64,000 bases of DNA from an uncultured Chloroflexota bacterium (lineage in GTDB: Bacteria; Chloroflexota; Dehalococcoidia; GIF9; AB-539-J10): assembly GCA_903884455.1 (NCBI GenBank), contig CAISEW010000005.1, positions 1 to 64,000 on the forward strand. The letters are read 5' to 3'. This document shows, piece by piece, positions 34,176 to 45,130 of the stretch. A program made the position numbers and the translations under genes. Positions within the stretch are counted from its first letter, which is position 1. Each line of letters starts with the position of its first letter. The notes below the pieces were generated by a model. That model was not told where the DNA came from, ran no database searches, and saw only the letters and a program-made list of their open reading frames with translations.

Positions 34176-34721
34176 TCAAGCCCTCCTGAAAGGCATGCCC
34201 ATTAGTTCCAACAAAGTCCTGCCTTCATCATCGTTCTTGGCCGTAGTAACAATGGTTACCTCGAGGCCACGAATTTTGTCTACCTTATCGTAATCAATCT
34301 CAGGGAAAACTATCTGTTCTTTCATGCCCAGGCTGTAATTTCCTCGGCCATCGAACGAATCCCGTGATACTCCGCGGAAATCTCGAAACCTAGGTAGAAC
34401 AACATTAACCAGTTTGTCAAAAAAATCATACATTCGCTTACCTCGCAAAGTCACCATCATCCCAATAGGCACACCAGCCCGTAGTTTGAAAGCGGAGATA
34501 GACTTTTTTGCCCGTGTCGTCACCGGATGTTGCCCCGAAATTGTAGCTAGGTCCTTCTCCGCTGATTCAAGAGCTTTAGGCTCCTGCGTTGCTTCGCCCA
34601 AACCAATGCTAAGCACAATCTTTCTCAACTTGGGCAATTGCATTATATTGTCATAGCCTAGTCCAGCTTTAAGCTGAGGAGCTACTTCAGTTAAATATTT
34701 TTCTTCCAAGCGAGATTTCAT
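34176..34721 (-). CDS. rplE: 50S ribosomal protein L5
   Basis: 181 aa from the ATG at 34721, chosen because AAGGGA lies 7 bp before it; a TTG two codons upstream is less likely. [40 protein letters not shown] and the C-terminal MGMPFRR fit L5, which contacts 5S rRNA. Confidence 0.96.
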   Translation of the reverse strand: MKSRLEEKYLTEVAPQLKAGLGYDNIMQLPKLRKIVLSIGLGEATQEPKALESAEKDLATISGQHPVTTRAKKSISAFKLRAGVPIGMMVTLRGKRMYDFFDKLVNVVLPRFRDFRGVSRDSFDGRGNYSLGMKEQIVFPEIDYDKVDKIRGLEVTIVTTAKNDDEGRTLLELMGMPFRRA

Positions 34722-34732
34722 AACCAAATCCC

Positions 34733-35044
34733 TTAGTCAATCACCTCTTGACATGAATTGCAAATTCGCACTTTTTTGCCATCGTCCAAAAAGCGGAAAC
34801 TAACTCGCGTGGGTTTGCCACATTTCTCGCATACCAACATTACGTTGGATACATGAATTGGAGCTTCAAGTTCAATTATGCCAGCCTGTCGAGCAGCTTT
34901 ACGAGCTCGAGAGTGGCGCTTAATCATATTAAGTCCCTCCACTATCACTCTATCTTCGTTGAGGAGGGCACGGCGAACCTTCCCCTTTTTCCCACTGTCT
35001 TTGCCAGCAATTATGACAACCGTATCATCTTTTCTGATTTTCAT
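34733..35044 (-). CDS. rplX: 50S ribosomal protein L24, zinc-binding form
   Basis: 103 aa. KOW motif [20 protein letters not shown] at the N-terminus; C-terminal CEKC ... CNSC zinc pairs, the C+ form of L24. Confidence 0.96.
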   Translation of the reverse strand: MKIRKDDTVVIIAGKDSGKKGKVRRALLNEDRVIVEGLNMIKRHSRARKAARQAGIIELEAPIHVSNVMLVCEKCGKPTRVSFRFLDDGKKVRICNSCQEVID

Positions 35045-35045
35045 T

Positions 35046-35411
35046 TTACAAGACCTCGGGGGCCAAGGATATTATCTTGGCAAAGTTTTTATCTCTAAGT
35101 TCTCGGGCTACAGGACCAAAAATACGGCTGCCCTTAGGATTATCTTTATCACCAAGAATGACTGCGGCATCTTCATCAAATCTGATATAGGAGCCGTCAG
35201 AGCGGCGATAGGACTTAGCCACACGCACCACCACAGCCCGCACTACCTCGCCCTTTTTCACCATCCCATGGGGCACCGCTCGCTTCACCGTGGCTACAAT
35301 AATGTCACCTATATGAGCATATTTCCTTGCTCCAACAGGGACATTAATGCACATAATTTGCTTAGCCCCAGTATTATCTGCTATCTTCAGTCTGGTATAA
35401 GCCTGAATCAT
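35046..35411 (-). CDS. rplN: 50S ribosomal protein L14
   Basis: 121 aa, [20 protein letters not shown] and the C-terminal [20 protein letters not shown]. Directly precedes rplX with 1 bp between them. Confidence 0.97.
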   Translation of the reverse strand: MIQAYTRLKIADNTGAKQIMCINVPVGARKYAHIGDIIVATVKRAVPHGMVKKGEVVRAVVVRVAKSYRRSDGSYIRFDEDAAVILGDKDNPKGSRIFGPVARELRDKNFAKIISLAPEVL

Positions 35412-35418
35412 TCTTTTG

Positions 35419-35694
35419 TTATGGCTTGGTTTCAGCTACCTCTCTTTTAGACATTATCTCTATTACCCGCCATCTCTTCTCCCTAGACAAAGGGCGAGTC
35501 TCGACAATCTTCACTTTGTCTCCAATTTTACAGGCATTATTTTCGTCATGAGCCTTATATTTTTTGGTAACCCTGATAGCCTTCTTGTAGAGTGGATGGA
35601 CTTTTCTGGTTTCCACGGCTACCACAACGGTTTTATCCATTTTGTCACTCACCACTAAGCCCTCTTTAACCTTTCTTTTCTCGAGATAATTCAT
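35419..35694 (-). CDS. rpsQ: 30S ribosomal protein S17
   Basis: 91 aa; [20 protein letters not shown] and [20 protein letters not shown] are diagnostic. Overlaps the rpmC stop in ATGA fashion. Confidence 0.97.
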   Translation of the reverse strand: MNYLEKRKVKEGLVVSDKMDKTVVVAVETRKVHPLYKKAIRVTKKYKAHDENNACKIGDKVKIVETRPLSREKRWRVIEIMSKREVAETKP

Positions 35695-35891
35695 CTTATT
35701 GTGCCAAGTTCCCTTTCTCTTAAAATAGTTTTTATTCTGGCAATCCTTTTCTTCACTCTAGGAATCTCCCGATGATTCCCCAACTGTCTAGTGGCCAAGC
35801 GAAAACGGAGGTTAAAAAGCTCCTCATGAGCTTCTTCGAGCTTCGTTAATAGCTCTTCATTGTTGAGAGCGCGAATTTCGCTAGCTTTCAA
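35691..35891 (-). CDS. rpmC: 50S ribosomal protein L29
   Basis: From TTG at 35891 the product is 66 aa, [20 protein letters not shown] onwards, the normal L29 length. GGAAGGAGAGG about 8 bp upstream supports this over a TTG at 35915. The gene overlaps the end of rplP. Confidence 0.93.
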   Translation of the reverse strand: MKASEIRALNNEELLTKLEEAHEELFNLRFRLATRQLGNHREIPRVKKRIARIKTILRERELGTIR

Positions 35892-36306
35892 CTTTCTGCC
35901 TCTCCTTCCTGACAAAACTAGTAGCTATAGGAAGCTTGTAGGAGGCAAGGCGGGCTGCCTCCGAAGCCACATCCTCTTTTACATCAGCCAATTCGAACAG
36001 GATTTTGCCTCTCTTGACTACGGCTACCCAGTGATCCGGAGCGCCTTTCCCTCCACCCATCCTTGTCTCCGCAGGTTTCTTTGTCACAGATTTGTCAGGG
36101 AAAACTCGTATCCATAGCTTACCACCACGATGCAAGTGGCGGACAAATACGCGACGGGTTGCCTCAATTTGCCGCGCTGTTACCCACGCAGATTCCTCAG
36201 CCCTCATGCCAAAATCACCAAAAACAATGGTCTCCCCTCTCTGGGCACTACCTTTTCGCCTTCCTTTATGTACCTTGCGGTACTTCACTCGTTTCGGCTG
36301 TAGCAT
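35881..36306 (-). CDS. rplP: 50S ribosomal protein L16
   Basis: 141 aa; [20 protein letters not shown] and the loop GKPD-like [20 protein letters not shown] are conserved. Sits between rpsC and rpmC. Confidence 0.97.
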   Translation of the reverse strand: MLQPKRVKYRKVHKGRRKGSAQRGETIVFGDFGMRAEESAWVTARQIEATRRVFVRHLHRGGKLWIRVFPDKSVTKKPAETRMGGGKGAPDHWVAVVKRGKILFELADVKEDVASEAARLASYKLPIATSFVRKERQKVES

Positions 36307-36946
36307 TTTTCTCCTTCACTTCAGGGATAATATCGCCCTTATAAATCCACACTTTAACCCCAATACGCCCCATTACAGTATGAGCTTCAACAAGACCATA
36401 ATCAATATTGGCACGTATCTTATGCAACGGCATTTGACCTTGACGGAGGGTTTCCTTTCTAGCAATTTCATTCCCACCAAGTCTTCCAGCGCACTTTATC
36501 TTTATTCCCTTAGCACCAGCTTGCAAAGTTCGGAAGGTCGCTTGCCTCATAGCTCGGCGGAAGGGGATTCTCTCTTCAAGCCGCTCAGCTATGCTCCGAG
36601 CTACCAAAAGAGCTTCGAGCTCAGGGTGCTCAACTTCCCTAATGGTCAATCTAATTTTATCCCCACTGACCTTTTCCAGGTCCGACTTTAATACTTCCAC
36701 ATTTTGTCCCCCCCGACCAATCAAGATGCCAGGACGAGCTGAGTAAAGAGTTAAATGTATCTCATCCCCCGGACGTTCAATTTCCACCCGAGCAACTGCT
36801 CCTCCAAGACATTTTTGTTCCACAACTCTGCGTAGCTTTAAATCATCTAACAAAAACCGAGTATAGTTCTTCTCAGCATACCACCTGGCCCGCCAATCCT
36901 GGTTAATACCCAGCCTGAAACCATAAGGATGAACTTTTTGTCCCAA
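36266..36946 (-). CDS. rpsC: 30S ribosomal protein S3
   Basis: 226 aa with [20 protein letters not shown], the KH motif [20 protein letters not shown], and the C-terminal S3 domain ([20 protein letters not shown]). End overlaps rplP by 41 bp. Confidence 0.97.
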   Translation of the reverse strand: MGQKVHPYGFRLGINQDWRARWYAEKNYTRFLLDDLKLRRVVEQKCLGGAVARVEIERPGDEIHLTLYSARPGILIGRGGQNVEVLKSDLEKVSGDKIRLTIREVEHPELEALLVARSIAERLEERIPFRRAMRQATFRTLQAGAKGIKIKCAGRLGGNEIARKETLRQGQMPLHKIRANIDYGLVEAHTVMGRIGVKVWIYKGDIIPEVKEKNATAETSEVPQGT

Positions 36947-36948
36947 AA

Positions 36949-37287
36949 CTATTCCTCCTCTTCGGTAACGAAAACTGTAATATTGCTAGACCGTTTTAAG
37001 ATAGGACTAATCCTCCCTTTCGACTGAGGGCGAAATCTCTTCAAGGTACGCCCTTGATCAGCAAATATATCAGTGATTCTAAGCTCAGCAGGCGACATTT
37101 GAAAATTGTTTTCAGCATTGGCTACTGCTGATTTGATTACCTTAGCCACGGCCTTGGCTGTAGGGGTAGGCAAAAAGCTGAGGATACTCAATGCCTCGTC
37201 AACTTTTTTGCCTCTAACCATATTTATCACTAAACGAACTTTCTGAGGCGAAATGCCAATTCCATTAGCTACTGCTCTTACCTTCAT
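36949..37287 (-). CDS. rplV: 50S ribosomal protein L22
   Basis: 112 aa; VANGIGISPQKVRLVINMVR and the hairpin region RTLKRFRPQSKGRISPILKR that lines the exit tunnel are clear. Confidence 0.97.
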   Translation of the reverse strand: MKVRAVANGIGISPQKVRLVINMVRGKKVDEALSILSFLPTPTAKAVAKVIKSAVANAENNFQMSPAELRITDIFADQGRTLKRFRPQSKGRISPILKRSSNITVFVTEEEE

Positions 37288-37293
37288 TGCGTC

Positions 37294-37584
37294 TTATGTT
37301 TTCGCCACCTGTTCAGTTATTTTAGCTTTGGTGACATGGCCCCTGAATGTCCTGGTAGACGCAAATTCTGCCAGTTTATGCCCCACCATATTTTCAGTGA
37401 TGAAAATGGGCACATGTTTCCTGCCATTATGCACTGCAATAGTATGACCTATCATTTGGGGCAAAATAGTAGAGGCACGGGACCATGTCTTTATCACCGT
37501 TTTCTCGCCCGAATTATTAAGCGCTTCTATTTTCTTAAGCAATTTAACATCGCAAAAAGGGCCCTTCTTAAGCGACCGTGACAT
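37294..37584 (-). CDS. rpsS: 30S ribosomal protein S19
   Basis: 96 aa, [20 protein letters not shown] and [20 protein letters not shown]. Its start overlaps the end of rplB by 17 bp. Confidence 0.97.
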   Translation of the reverse strand: MSRSLKKGPFCDVKLLKKIEALNNSGEKTVIKTWSRASTILPQMIGHTIAVHNGRKHVPIFITENMVGHKLAEFASTRTFRGHVTKAKITEQVAKT

Positions 37585-38407
37585 TTTCCCTCCTTCGTTT
37601 GAGGATCATCTTGTCTGACGTTTTACGGCGACGTGTCTTAGCCCCCAAAGCTGGCTTTCCCCAAGGGGTTTTGGGATTCATTCCTCGCGGATTTCTGCCC
37701 TCCCCACCTCCATGTGGGTGGTCACGAGGAGTCATAGCAGAACCCCTGACCGTAGGCCGCCAACCTGACCATCTTCTCTTTCCAGCTTTGCCTAAATTTA
37801 TATTTTCATGGTCAACGTTGCCTATCTGACCAACAGTAGCCCAGCACTTTTGATGAAATTTACGTAGTTCACCCGAAGGGAGTTTAAGTACAACATATTT
37901 GCCCTCCTTGCTTATAATTTGGGCGGAACTCCCTGCGCTATGAACAAGCTTTCCCCCTTTGCCTGGCTCAAACTCAACATTATGCACTAAAGTTCCCACA
38001 GGAATAGACTCCAATGGCAGAGCATTCCCAGGTTTTATATCAACATCCTCGCCTGTCTGTACAGTATCACCCAACTTGATGTCCAAAGGGGCGAGTATAT
38101 AGCGCTTTTCTCCATCAGCATAATGAATTAGGGCAATGCGAGCTGCCCTATTAGGGTCATATTCAATGGAAGCTACTTTTCCTGGAACGGTAATTTTATC
38201 CCTCTTAAAATCGATAAGGCGAAGTTTGCGCTTACTGCCACCACCGCGGTGACGCACCGTTATAACACCCCGGCTATTACGCCCTGCCTTCTTTTTCAGC
38301 GGCACCAGTAAGGATTTCTCAGGAGCTACTCCAGTCAGCTCTTCAAAAGTAGCGCCAGACATAAATCTCCTGCCTGGAGAAGTTGGCTTATAAGTCTTTA
38401 ATCCCAC
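37568..38407 (-). CDS. rplB: 50S ribosomal protein L2
   Basis: 279 aa from [23 protein letters not shown] near the N-terminus and the peptidyl-transferase loop [20 protein letters not shown] are intact. AAGGAG, 6 bp ahead of the GTG, overlaps the stop codon of the preceding 31-aa gene, so the two are translationally linked. Confidence 0.97.
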   Translation of the reverse strand: MGLKTYKPTSPGRRFMSGATFEELTGVAPEKSLLVPLKKKAGRNSRGVITVRHRGGGSKRKLRLIDFKRDKITVPGKVASIEYDPNRAARIALIHYADGEKRYILAPLDIKLGDTVQTGEDVDIKPGNALPLESIPVGTLVHNVEFEPGKGGKLVHSAGSSAQIISKEGKYVVLKLPSGELRKFHQKCWATVGQIGNVDHENINLGKAGKRRWSGWRPTVRGSAMTPRDHPHGGGEGRNPRGMNPKTPWGKPALGAKTRRRKTSDKMILKRRRENVTVA

Positions 38408-38417
38408 GAATCGCTCC

Positions 38418-38513
38418 TTATTTATGCGTCCTTTGCCAGCGAGTCTTCTTAAGAAGCTTCTTATGCTGGTGCTTGGACATCTTCTTTCTTCTCCACTTGG
38501 TAACTGAACCCAT
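38418..38513 (-). CDS. 31-aa bS22 / AURKAIP1-COX24-like small ribosomal protein
   Basis: The product reads [20 protein letters not shown] then [11 protein letters not shown], 17 of 31 residues basic. It follows the mould of the small protein of actinobacterial 30S subunits, bS22, and of the COX24/mS38 domain: MGSV, basic run, KMxKxxxxKLLxKTRxQRR. The start overlaps the rplW stop as TAATG and its stop overlaps the rplB ribosome site, so it is translated within the S10 operon. It would bind 16S rRNA near helix 44 if it behaves like bS22. I know of no standard S10 operon with this gene. Confidence 0.8.
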   Translation of the reverse strand: MGSVTKWRRKKMSKHQHKKLLKKTRWQRTHK

Positions 38514-38821
38514 TAGACACCCTCAAAGAAAGTAATTTTGTTCCCCGGTGCCAAGGTAACTATTGCCTTTTTCCAAGGTGAGCTAGTTACTTGTCTCCTG
38601 CCAAATTTTCTTGTCTTGCCAGGCACCGTCATCACATTTACCTTGCTTACCTTTACCTTAAAAGCTAGTTCTACTGCTTCCTTAATCTGAGACTCGGTAG
38701 CCTTGCCCGCCACTTCAAAGGCATATTTATCTTTCTCCTTAAGGGAAGTAGCCTTCTCTGTAATTAAAGGACGCCGCAGAACTTCGTAAAGATGCAATTT
38801 ATTTACCCCAAATTTGCTCAA
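38513..38821 (-). CDS. rplW: 50S ribosomal protein L23
   Basis: 102 aa; LYEVLRRPLITEKATSLKEK and VNVMTVPGKTRKFGRRQVTS are typical. It docks factors at the tunnel exit. Stop codon overlaps the start of the 31-aa gene (TAATG). Confidence 0.97.
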   Translation of the reverse strand: MSKFGVNKLHLYEVLRRPLITEKATSLKEKDKYAFEVAGKATESQIKEAVELAFKVKVSKVNVMTVPGKTRKFGRRQVTSSPWKKAIVTLAPGNKITFFEGV

Positions 38822-39422
38822 TGTTTCGTATTGCCGGCACAGTGGCTACCAGCATTTTATAGGAAAGCAAATCCAATACATTAATTAGAGCCGCAGGTAG
38901 GACTTTGACCTCAGGCAAATTAGCCGCTGATTTAACCACATTGGGTGTGGATTGAGCAGTAAGAATCAAAGTGGAAGAATCGATGCCGAGCGAAGACAGA
39001 ACATTTATCATGTCTTTTGTCTTTGGTCCTTTAAAATCAAGTTCCTGTACCAGTCTTATATTTCCCTCTCTAACTTTAGCGGAGAGGAGACATTTCAAAG
39101 CTAACCTCCTCATTTTCTTGGGCATCGCCTGGCGATAGGTGCGTGGCTTGGGGCCAAAAACTACCCCCCCACCCCTGAGAAGGGGTGATTTTATATCCCC
39201 CCTTCGCGCTCTGCCAGTATGCTTTTGGGCATAAAGCTTCCTTGTGCTCCCACTAACTTCCCCCCTAGTCTTGGTAGACGCAGTACCTTGACGTCCATTT
39301 GCTAATTGTCTTACCATCGCTTGGTGCACTACGGCCTCATTAAAGGGAAGCGCAAAAATAGCCTGGCTAAGCTCTATTTGCTCAGCAACTTCACCGTTTA
39401 GACTATAAACTGGCACTTGCAC
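38799..39422 (-). CDS. rplD: 50S ribosomal protein L4
   Basis: 207 aa. The tunnel loop [31 protein letters not shown] is present, as is the C-terminal [20 protein letters not shown]. Overlaps rplW by 23 bp. Confidence 0.97.
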   Translation of the reverse strand: MQVPVYSLNGEVAEQIELSQAIFALPFNEAVVHQAMVRQLANGRQGTASTKTRGEVSGSTRKLYAQKHTGRARRGDIKSPLLRGGGVVFGPKPRTYRQAMPKKMRRLALKCLLSAKVREGNIRLVQELDFKGPKTKDMINVLSSLGIDSSTLILTAQSTPNVVKSAANLPEVKVLPAALINVLDLLSYKMLVATVPAIRNIEQIWGK

Positions 39423-39428
39423 TTCCTG

Positions 39429-40055
39429 TTACCTTACTTTCTCAATTACTAACAGCCCCCCATCGGCTCCAGGTACTGCACCCTTCACCAAAAGCAAATT
39501 GCGCTCTGGGTCAGCTTGAATTACCTCGAGGTTACGCGCTGTTACTCTCCTATTTCCCATATGCCCCGCCATGCGTTTCCCTTTCAGCACCCGACCGGGA
39601 AAAGTGGTAGCTCCGATTGAACCAGGGGCACGATGGCGGTCAGTTTGGCCATGGGTCTTTGGCCCACCAGAAAAATGATGCCGCTTAACTACGCCAGCAA
39701 AACCCCTGCCCTTAGAAAAGCCAATGACATTTATCAAGTCACCATGCTTTAGGAAGCCCACATCCACTTTGTCACCACGCTTGACCGAGCTAATATCATC
39801 AGCCCTGAATTCGCGAAGATATCGAACATTCTCTAAGCCTCGAAGATGTCCTTTCTCTGGAGAGCTAAGCTGAGATTGCTTCACTTTGTTCTCAATAAAG
39901 CCCACTTGGATAGCGTCATAACCATCCCTGTCCCGGCTCTTTACCTGAGTTACCACAGAAGGCCCAGCTTGAATAGCGGTTACTGCCACCGTCTCTCCGC
40001 TTTCCTGAAACAGTTGCGTCATGCCTATTTTCTTACCAATAATGCCTGGAAACAT
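39429..40055 (-). CDS. rplC: 50S ribosomal protein L3
   Basis: 208 aa; MFPGIIGKKIGMTQLFQESG and FAGVVKRHHFSGGPKTHGQT (the loop near the A-site) identify it. It follows rpsJ by 8 bp. Confidence 0.97.
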   Translation of the reverse strand: MFPGIIGKKIGMTQLFQESGETVAVTAIQAGPSVVTQVKSRDRDGYDAIQVGFIENKVKQSQLSSPEKGHLRGLENVRYLREFRADDISSVKRGDKVDVGFLKHGDLINVIGFSKGRGFAGVVKRHHFSGGPKTHGQTDRHRAPGSIGATTFPGRVLKGKRMAGHMGNRRVTARNLEVIQADPERNLLLVKGAVPGADGGLLVIEKVR

Positions 40056-40063
40056 GGTCTTAA

Positions 40064-40372
40064 CTACAACTTAATATCTATCTCCACTCCAGATGCTAAG
40101 TCGAGCTGACTCAGAGCATCTATAGTCTTAGAACTTGGCTGCAAAACATCAATTACTCTCTTATGAGTCCTGATCTCAAATTGTTCCCTGGAATCTTTAT
40201 CGATGTTAGGGGAACGAATAACACAAAATTTTTCGATATGTGTGGGTAAAGGTACTGGGCCAACCACGATAGCCCCGGTACGCTCCACTGCATCTACTAT
40301 TTGCCTCACTGCTTGATCAGCCAACTTATGATCGAAGCTTTTGATTTTGATACGAACTTTTTGTTCAGTCAT
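40064..40372 (-). CDS. rpsJ: 30S ribosomal protein S10
   Basis: 102 aa; [20 protein letters not shown] and [22 protein letters not shown]. The start overlaps the fusA stop, so the str and S10 operons are fused here without a tuf gene between them. Confidence 0.97.
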   Translation of the reverse strand: MTEQKVRIKIKSFDHKLADQAVRQIVDAVERTGAIVVGPVPLPTHIEKFCVIRSPNIDKDSREQFEIRTHKRVIDVLQPSSKTIDALSQLDLASGVEIDIKL

Positions 40373-42438
40373 CTGGTTCTTCCTACTTTAGCCACAATTT
40401 GCTCAGCCAAATTTTGAGGCAACTCTTCATAGTGATGAAAGCACATAGTATAACTCGCCCTCCCTTGACTGCGCGACCTCAAATCTCCAGCGAAACCAAA
40501 TGTTTCCGCTAGAGGAACAAGACAACGGATAGCAGAGGATTCGGCGCGACTCTCAATGCTTTCGATATGAGCTCTTCGGGAGTTTAAATCGCCAATGATG
40601 TCTCCTAGGAACTCATCGGGAGTTGTTATCTCCACTTCCATAATTGGCTCGAGAATAACAGGTTTAGCTTTATTTATCCCATCCCTCATACCCATGAAGG
40701 CTGCCATCTTAAAAGCCATATCTGAAGAATCGACCTCGTGAAAACTCCCGTCATACAAAGTCACCTTTACATCTATTACAGGGTAACCAGCTAATCCGCC
40801 ACTTTGTAAAGCCGACTTGGCACCGGCTTCTACTGAGGGAGTAAATCCCTTAGGTATGGCCCCACTTCGAATCTGGTCACGAAACTCAAATCCGCTGCCA
40901 CGCTCGCCGGGCTCGATTTTAAGCCAAACATGCCCGTATTGTCCTTTACCGCCAGATTGACGGATAAATCTCCCTTCAGATTCCACAGAATTGGTGATTG
41001 TTTCCTTATAAGCGACCTGAGGCTTACCGGCATTGACCCTTATACCATATTCGCGAAATATACGCTCCATTAACACTTCGAGATGAAGTTCGCCCATCCC
41101 CGAAATCAGAGTTTGACCTGTTTCTTTGTCATGGTAAACCTTGAAGGTGGGATCCTCCATAGTAAGTTTAGCCAGGGAATCGTCTAACTTGTCCTGGTCG
41201 ACTTTACTTTTGGGTTCAACAGCCATGGAAAGCACCGGCTCAGCAAATCGTATAGCCTCAAGAAGCACTGGCCGTGCGGGCTCGCAAATGGTATCACCTG
41301 TCGAGGTCGTCTTAAGTCCCAGACTAGCTACAATGCCTCCGGTCTCAATGTGGTCAATCTCCTCACGGTGATTGGCATGCATAAGATATAGTTTTCCCAA
41401 TCTCTCTTTCTTATCTATGCTGGAGTTCAAGACTTGTGCTCCGGCCTTTATCCTGCCTGAGTATACACGCAAGTAGACCAGTCTGCCCATAAACGGGTCA
41501 AAAACTGTTTTAAACGCCAACGCAGAAAAAGGTTCATCATCGCTCGCCGGACGAAGGATTTTCTCTCCACTTTTAGGATCTGTAGCTGAGATAGGAGGAA
41601 TATCTAGCGGCGAAGGGAGGTAATCTACAATAGCATCAAGCAATAACTGGATGCCTTCGTCTCTCACGGCACTGCCACAAAGGACAGGCACTATGCAGTT
41701 AGAAATGGTCAGCCTTCTTATAGCTGCCTTAATTTGAGAGGCGGAGACATCTTGCTCATTAAGGTAGAGCAGCATAATTTGCTCATCGAGTTCAGCTAAG
41801 TTTCCAATTAATGCTTGACGATGCTTGGCCAGCAAAGTCTCACTGCCCTCTTCAATTGAAGCTGAATTAGAATCAACCGGGAAAGCAATGACTTTGTTTT
41901 CCACAAGGTCGAGGATGCCTCGAAAGTCCTTTTCACTTCCTATGGGGAGCTGTATAGGTAACGCCTTGCTCCGCAACCTTTCATTAATCATGGTCACCGT
42001 GTGCTGAAAATCAGCGCCAATCCTATCCATTTTGTTAATAAAGCAAATCCTGGCCACACCATATTTATCTGCCTGGTGCCACACAGCCTCTGACTGAGCT
42101 TCCACCCCGGCTACACCATCGAAAATCACGACACCACCATCTAATACACGGAGACTACGCTCAACCTCAGCGGTGAAATCTACATGCCCAGGGGTATCGA
42201 TGATGTTTATACGATGTTCGCGCCAGTGACATGTGGTAGCCGCTGAAGTAATGGTAATACCTCGTTCTCTTTCCTGCTCCATCCAATCCATTACCGCAGT
42301 CCCCTCATCCACACTGCCAATCTTGTAGGTGCGCCCTGTATGGTGGAGTATCATCTCTGTGGCCGTGGTCTTGCCAGCATCTATATGAGCGATGATCCCT
42401 ATATTCCGTATTTTTTCCAAAGGGAAAGTCCGCGACAT
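40369..42438 (-). CDS. fusA: Elongation factor G
   Basis: 689 aa from ATG 42438, preferred over an upstream start because AAAGGA lies in front. G1 [10 protein letters not shown]2 RERGITI, G3 DTPGHVDF, G4 NKMDR and domain IV loops ([20 protein letters not shown]) are intact. Translocase GTPase. The usual neighbour tuf is absent here and rpsJ follows directly. Confidence 0.96.
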   Translation of the reverse strand: MSRTFPLEKIRNIGIIAHIDAGKTTATEMILHHTGRTYKIGSVDEGTAVMDWMEQERERGITITSAATTCHWREHRINIIDTPGHVDFTAEVERSLRVLDGGVVIFDGVAGVEAQSEAVWHQADKYGVARICFINKMDRIGADFQHTVTMINERLRSKALPIQLPIGSEKDFRGILDLVENKVIAFPVDSNSASIEEGSETLLAKHRQALIGNLAELDEQIMLLYLNEQDVSASQIKAAIRRLTISNCIVPVLCGSAVRDEGIQLLLDAIVDYLPSPLDIPPISATDPKSGEKILRPASDDEPFSALAFKTVFDPFMGRLVYLRVYSGRIKAGAQVLNSSIDKKERLGKLYLMHANHREEIDHIETGGIVASLGLKTTSTGDTICEPARPVLLEAIRFAEPVLSMAVEPKSKVDQDKLDDSLAKLTMEDPTFKVYHDKETGQTLISGMGELHLEVLMERIFREYGIRVNAGKPQVAYKETITNSVESEGRFIRQSGGKGQYGHVWLKIEPGERGSGFEFRDQIRSGAIPKGFTPSVEAGAKSALQSGGLAGYPVIDVKVTLYDGSFHEVDSSDMAFKMAAFMGMRDGINKAKPVILEPIMEVEITTPDEFLGDIIGDLNSRRAHIESIESRAESSAIRCLVPLAETFGFAGDLRSRSQGRASYTMCFHHYEELPQNLAEQIVAKVGRTR

Positions 42439-42480
42439 GAGCTTATCCTTTACCTCAAGTACTGCTTTTAACACGACTTT

Positions 42481-42954
42481 TCACCAACGATAGTGAGCAA
42501 AGGCTTTGTTAGCCTCTGCCATCTTGTGAAGATCCTCACGTTTCTTGATTGCTGCCCCCCGACCATTAACAGCATCAACCAACTCGCTTGCCAGTTTTTC
42601 TTCCATAGATTTGCCACTACGAGCTCGCGCTGAAGCAATGAGCCACCTTATGGCAAGAGCGCGCCCCTGATCTCCTCCTACCTCCGTGGGGACTTGGTAG
42701 GTAGCCCCACCAACACGGCGTGATTTAACCATGAGAAGCGGCGCAACATTTTTAATCGCCTGCTCTAAGGCTTCTTCGGGTTTGTTGTTCACTTGCTGAG
42801 CAGTGAGTTGCAAGGCATTATAGACAATGCGCTCAGCTGTAGCTTTTTGCCCTCGTAGCATAAGCCTATTAATAAATTTAGCCACCAAGATGCTGTTATA
42901 TTTAGCATCGGGTGGTGGTATCCTTTTTACTATTTTTCTAGCTCCTCTTGGCAT
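42481..42954 (-). CDS. rpsG: 30S ribosomal protein S7
   Basis: 157 aa, PRGARKIVKRIPPPDAKYNS start and KKREDLHKMAEANKAFAHYR W end. Standard rpsL-rpsG-fusA order. Confidence 0.97.
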   Translation of the reverse strand: MPRGARKIVKRIPPPDAKYNSILVAKFINRLMLRGQKATAERIVYNALQLTAQQVNNKPEEALEQAIKNVAPLLMVKSRRVGGATYQVPTEVGGDQGRALAIRWLIASARARSGKSMEEKLASELVDAVNGRGAAIKKREDLHKMAEANKAFAHYRW

Positions 42955-42966
42955 TTGACATCCTTG

Positions 42967-43380
42967 CTATTTTTGTGCCTTGGCCCCATACCTGCTGCGA
43001 CCTTGCTTGCGATTAGCTACTCCTTCAGTGTCCAAGGTGCCACGGATAATATGGTAGCGAATTCCAGGAACGTCCTTAACTCGGCCACCACGAATCAAAA
43101 CTACCGAGTGTTCCTGCAAATTATGTCCTTCGCCAGGAATATAAGCGGTTACTTCCATACCATTGGTCAGCCTAACACGGGCAACTTTGCGCAATGCCGA
43201 GTTTGGCTTCTTAGGTGTAACCGTCTTAACCTGGATACATACACCTCTTTTTTGAGGCGCCCCTTGGACCCATTTAATTTCCCCTTTCATCGTATTTCGG
43301 GTGTAATGCAATGCTGGGACCTTGCTCTTATTTCCCAGCTTCTGCCTCCCTTTACGAACAAGTTGACTAACTGTCGGCAT
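42967..43380 (-). CDS. rpsL: 30S ribosomal protein S12
   Basis: 137 aa; [40 protein letters not shown] (containing the streptomycin-site Lys of KPNS) and the [20 protein letters not shown] loop. First gene of the 19-kb translation cluster. Confidence 0.97.
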   Translation of the reverse strand: MPTVSQLVRKGRQKLGNKSKVPALHYTRNTMKGEIKWVQGAPQKRGVCIQVKTVTPKKPNSALRKVARVRLTNGMEVTAYIPGEGHNLQEHSVVLIRGGRVKDVPGIRYHIIRGTLDTEGVANRKQGRSRYGAKAQK

Positions 43381-43834
43381 TCTTATACTCTCCTATTTTA
43401 GGCAATCAAAAAGCCGTCTGCTTACATGCCGGTCTACTCTAGGAAAAATTTGCTCGGCTTCAGCCAGCCGGCTTTTATAACTCTCTAAATCTTTACCTTC
43501 TAGTAGACACCAACTTAGTAATTTAACACAAGGTAATTAGGCTGTCAACTAGCGAAGCAATCTTTTTCCAAATTAAAAATATAGTGTACACCTCAATCCA
43601 TATTTAAATTGATACAGACTCTCATAATATAATGGTGCTCACTAGTCCCTTTATATCACCTTCCGTTGATATAAAGGATGATAAGACTGTAATTGCATAA
43701 ACCTCAGGTGTGCTCGGGAAGCAAAGCGGTTTCTGGGAAAACTGTTCATGAGCGCTGGCTCACAACTCAGAAATAGAAAAGGACACTTTTCTAGGGCAAA
43801 CTTATCTGTTACGGTATTTTGAACGTCTTGCTTG
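43381..43834. other. Leader and promoter region of the ribosomal cluster
   Basis: No gene. A promoter is visible on the minus strand at 43521-43548. The leader of about 130 nt contains GCCGGCTGGCTGAAGCCG, which may form a hairpin. The rest, to 43834, is AT-rich and separates the U32 gene stop from this promoter. Confidence 0.5.
43521..43548 (-). promoter_or_regulatory. Promoter of the rpsL-rpsI cluster
   Basis: TTGACA (43548-43543), 16 bp, TTAAAT (43526-43521), or TAAATT with 17 bp. This is the best sigma-70 match upstream of rpsL, about 130 bp from the start. Confidence 0.55.
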
Positions 43835-44989
43835 TTAATGCAGGTGTTTTTTTACTCCTGCTTTAACTTTAAACATTCTGCTACTGGATAGCTTATCTAA
43901 AGATGCATTGAGCACGGCTATGTATTCGTCTACTTCATTACGATCAAACTGTATAACTTTGTTGGCTATTCGTTGGCAATAATTGCACTGGCTACACCCA
44001 GATAGGCAATCTTGCTTCCCGAAGAAATCCATAAAACCTTCCAGGGCCTGGTTATCGATATAGAATTTGGGCGGTGGCTCAATAACATTGTTTTGTACGC
44101 CCGGTAAAGCAGAATTAATAAATCCAATTTTCGGAGTAATGATGTTCAAAATATCATATAGGTTCCCTTGATAATGACGTGATGAATACGCTGTGGCAGC
44201 CTGCAAAATTCGTTCGGCGGACATTGACCTGCCACTGATTTTGAACATATCCATACCTATCTCTTCGTAAACATGAATATCCTCGGGCCTTACCCAGCGG
44301 CATTTAATGATTTGAGAAATATCACAGAGTCTGTCTAGACTACAACGGATTACACAATAGTCTACATAGTAGCCGCTGAGCGAGTTATAACTCTGACTGG
44401 CATGCCCCAGGCCATCATGGTGATAATATTCGTAGGGGCACTGGTATAGGCAGAGATTATTCATTAGTACAGTGAGTTCGCAACTAACTGCTTTCCTGAT
44501 AGCCTTGAGCAACGTAAAGTCCCGATTTACGTTAATGTCCAGAGTAATAGAATCGGCGCCTAAGGATTCAACCGATTTAGCTCTAGCAACGCTGTTCACA
44601 TGAGCAATGGTTGACACCCTTATCTTAAGATGCGGAAATTGCCGCTTTATAAGCTCAACCAGATAAGGGATGGTTACTGTGACGCTATCCGCACCAACAC
44701 TGCTGATCCAATCAAGATGCATTAACAATTCTTGATGGGTATTCTCATCCCACTCCATATTACCCATACTAGGAGCATTTAGGAGATAGTCAAACTTCAA
44801 ACCTGCTGAGTGAGCCTGTTCAATGTATTCCTCTGCTTGATTTTCCACCATGCGGACGTTATCAGGACCCGATCCCCCACTGCCTATCATTGAGGTTGGC
44901 AATACGCCATATAGTTGTACATCAGCTTCTAGCTTGCTTAATGGCAATATCAGATCTGGATCCCAATTCGTTGGCACTAATAACTTCAT
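43835..44989 (-). CDS. U32-family (peptidase U32 / UbiU-V-like) protein
   Basis: 384 aa. An alpha/beta barrel N-terminal part (LLNAPSMGNMEWDENTHQEL, VGADSVTVTIPYLVELIK) leads to CLYQCPYEYYHHDG and YCVIRC, a set of four cysteines near residues 180-215 as in U32 proteins that hold a [4Fe-4S] cluster. The tail has CLSGCSQCNYCQRIANKV. Family members hydroxylate or modify tRNA or quinone precursors in E. coli, some are proteases; the substrate here is not readable. Two promoter/operator cassettes at 45083-45308 face this gene. Confidence 0.8.
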   Translation of the reverse strand: MKLLVPTNWDPDLILPLSKLEADVQLYGVLPTSMIGSGGSGPDNVRMVENQAEEYIEQAHSAGLKFDYLLNAPSMGNMEWDENTHQELLMHLDWISSVGADSVTVTIPYLVELIKRQFPHLKIRVSTIAHVNSVARAKSVESLGADSITLDINVNRDFTLLKAIRKAVSCELTVLMNNLCLYQCPYEYYHHDGLGHASQSYNSLSGYYVDYCVIRCSLDRLCDISQIIKCRWVRPEDIHVYEEIGMDMFKISGRSMSAERILQAATAYSSRHYQGNLYDILNIITPKIGFINSALPGVQNNVIEPPPKFYIDNQALEGFMDFFGKQDCLSGCSQCNYCQRIANKVIQFDRNEVDEYIAVLNASLDKLSSSRMFKVKAGVKKHLH

Positions 44990-45082
44990 GCTATCTCACT
45001 ATGACAAATAATGTGAGTACAAAACTGAGCACATATGCCCCAATTTATATCTTTCTTCATGTTTAGCAAAACCATTCTCTAT

Positions 45083-45130
45083 ATCGCGATACGATGCATT
45101 ATGAACACAAAGAAATTTCTTGTCAATACC
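45083..45130 (-). promoter_or_regulatory. Promoter/operator cassette, proximal copy
   Basis: Minus strand: TTGACA (45126-45121), 17 bp, CATAAT (45103-45098), then ATCGTATCGCGAT over the start site, an ATCG-N5-CGAT palindrome. The 48 bp match the distal copy at 43 positions, and every difference is a transition. Confidence 0.7.
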
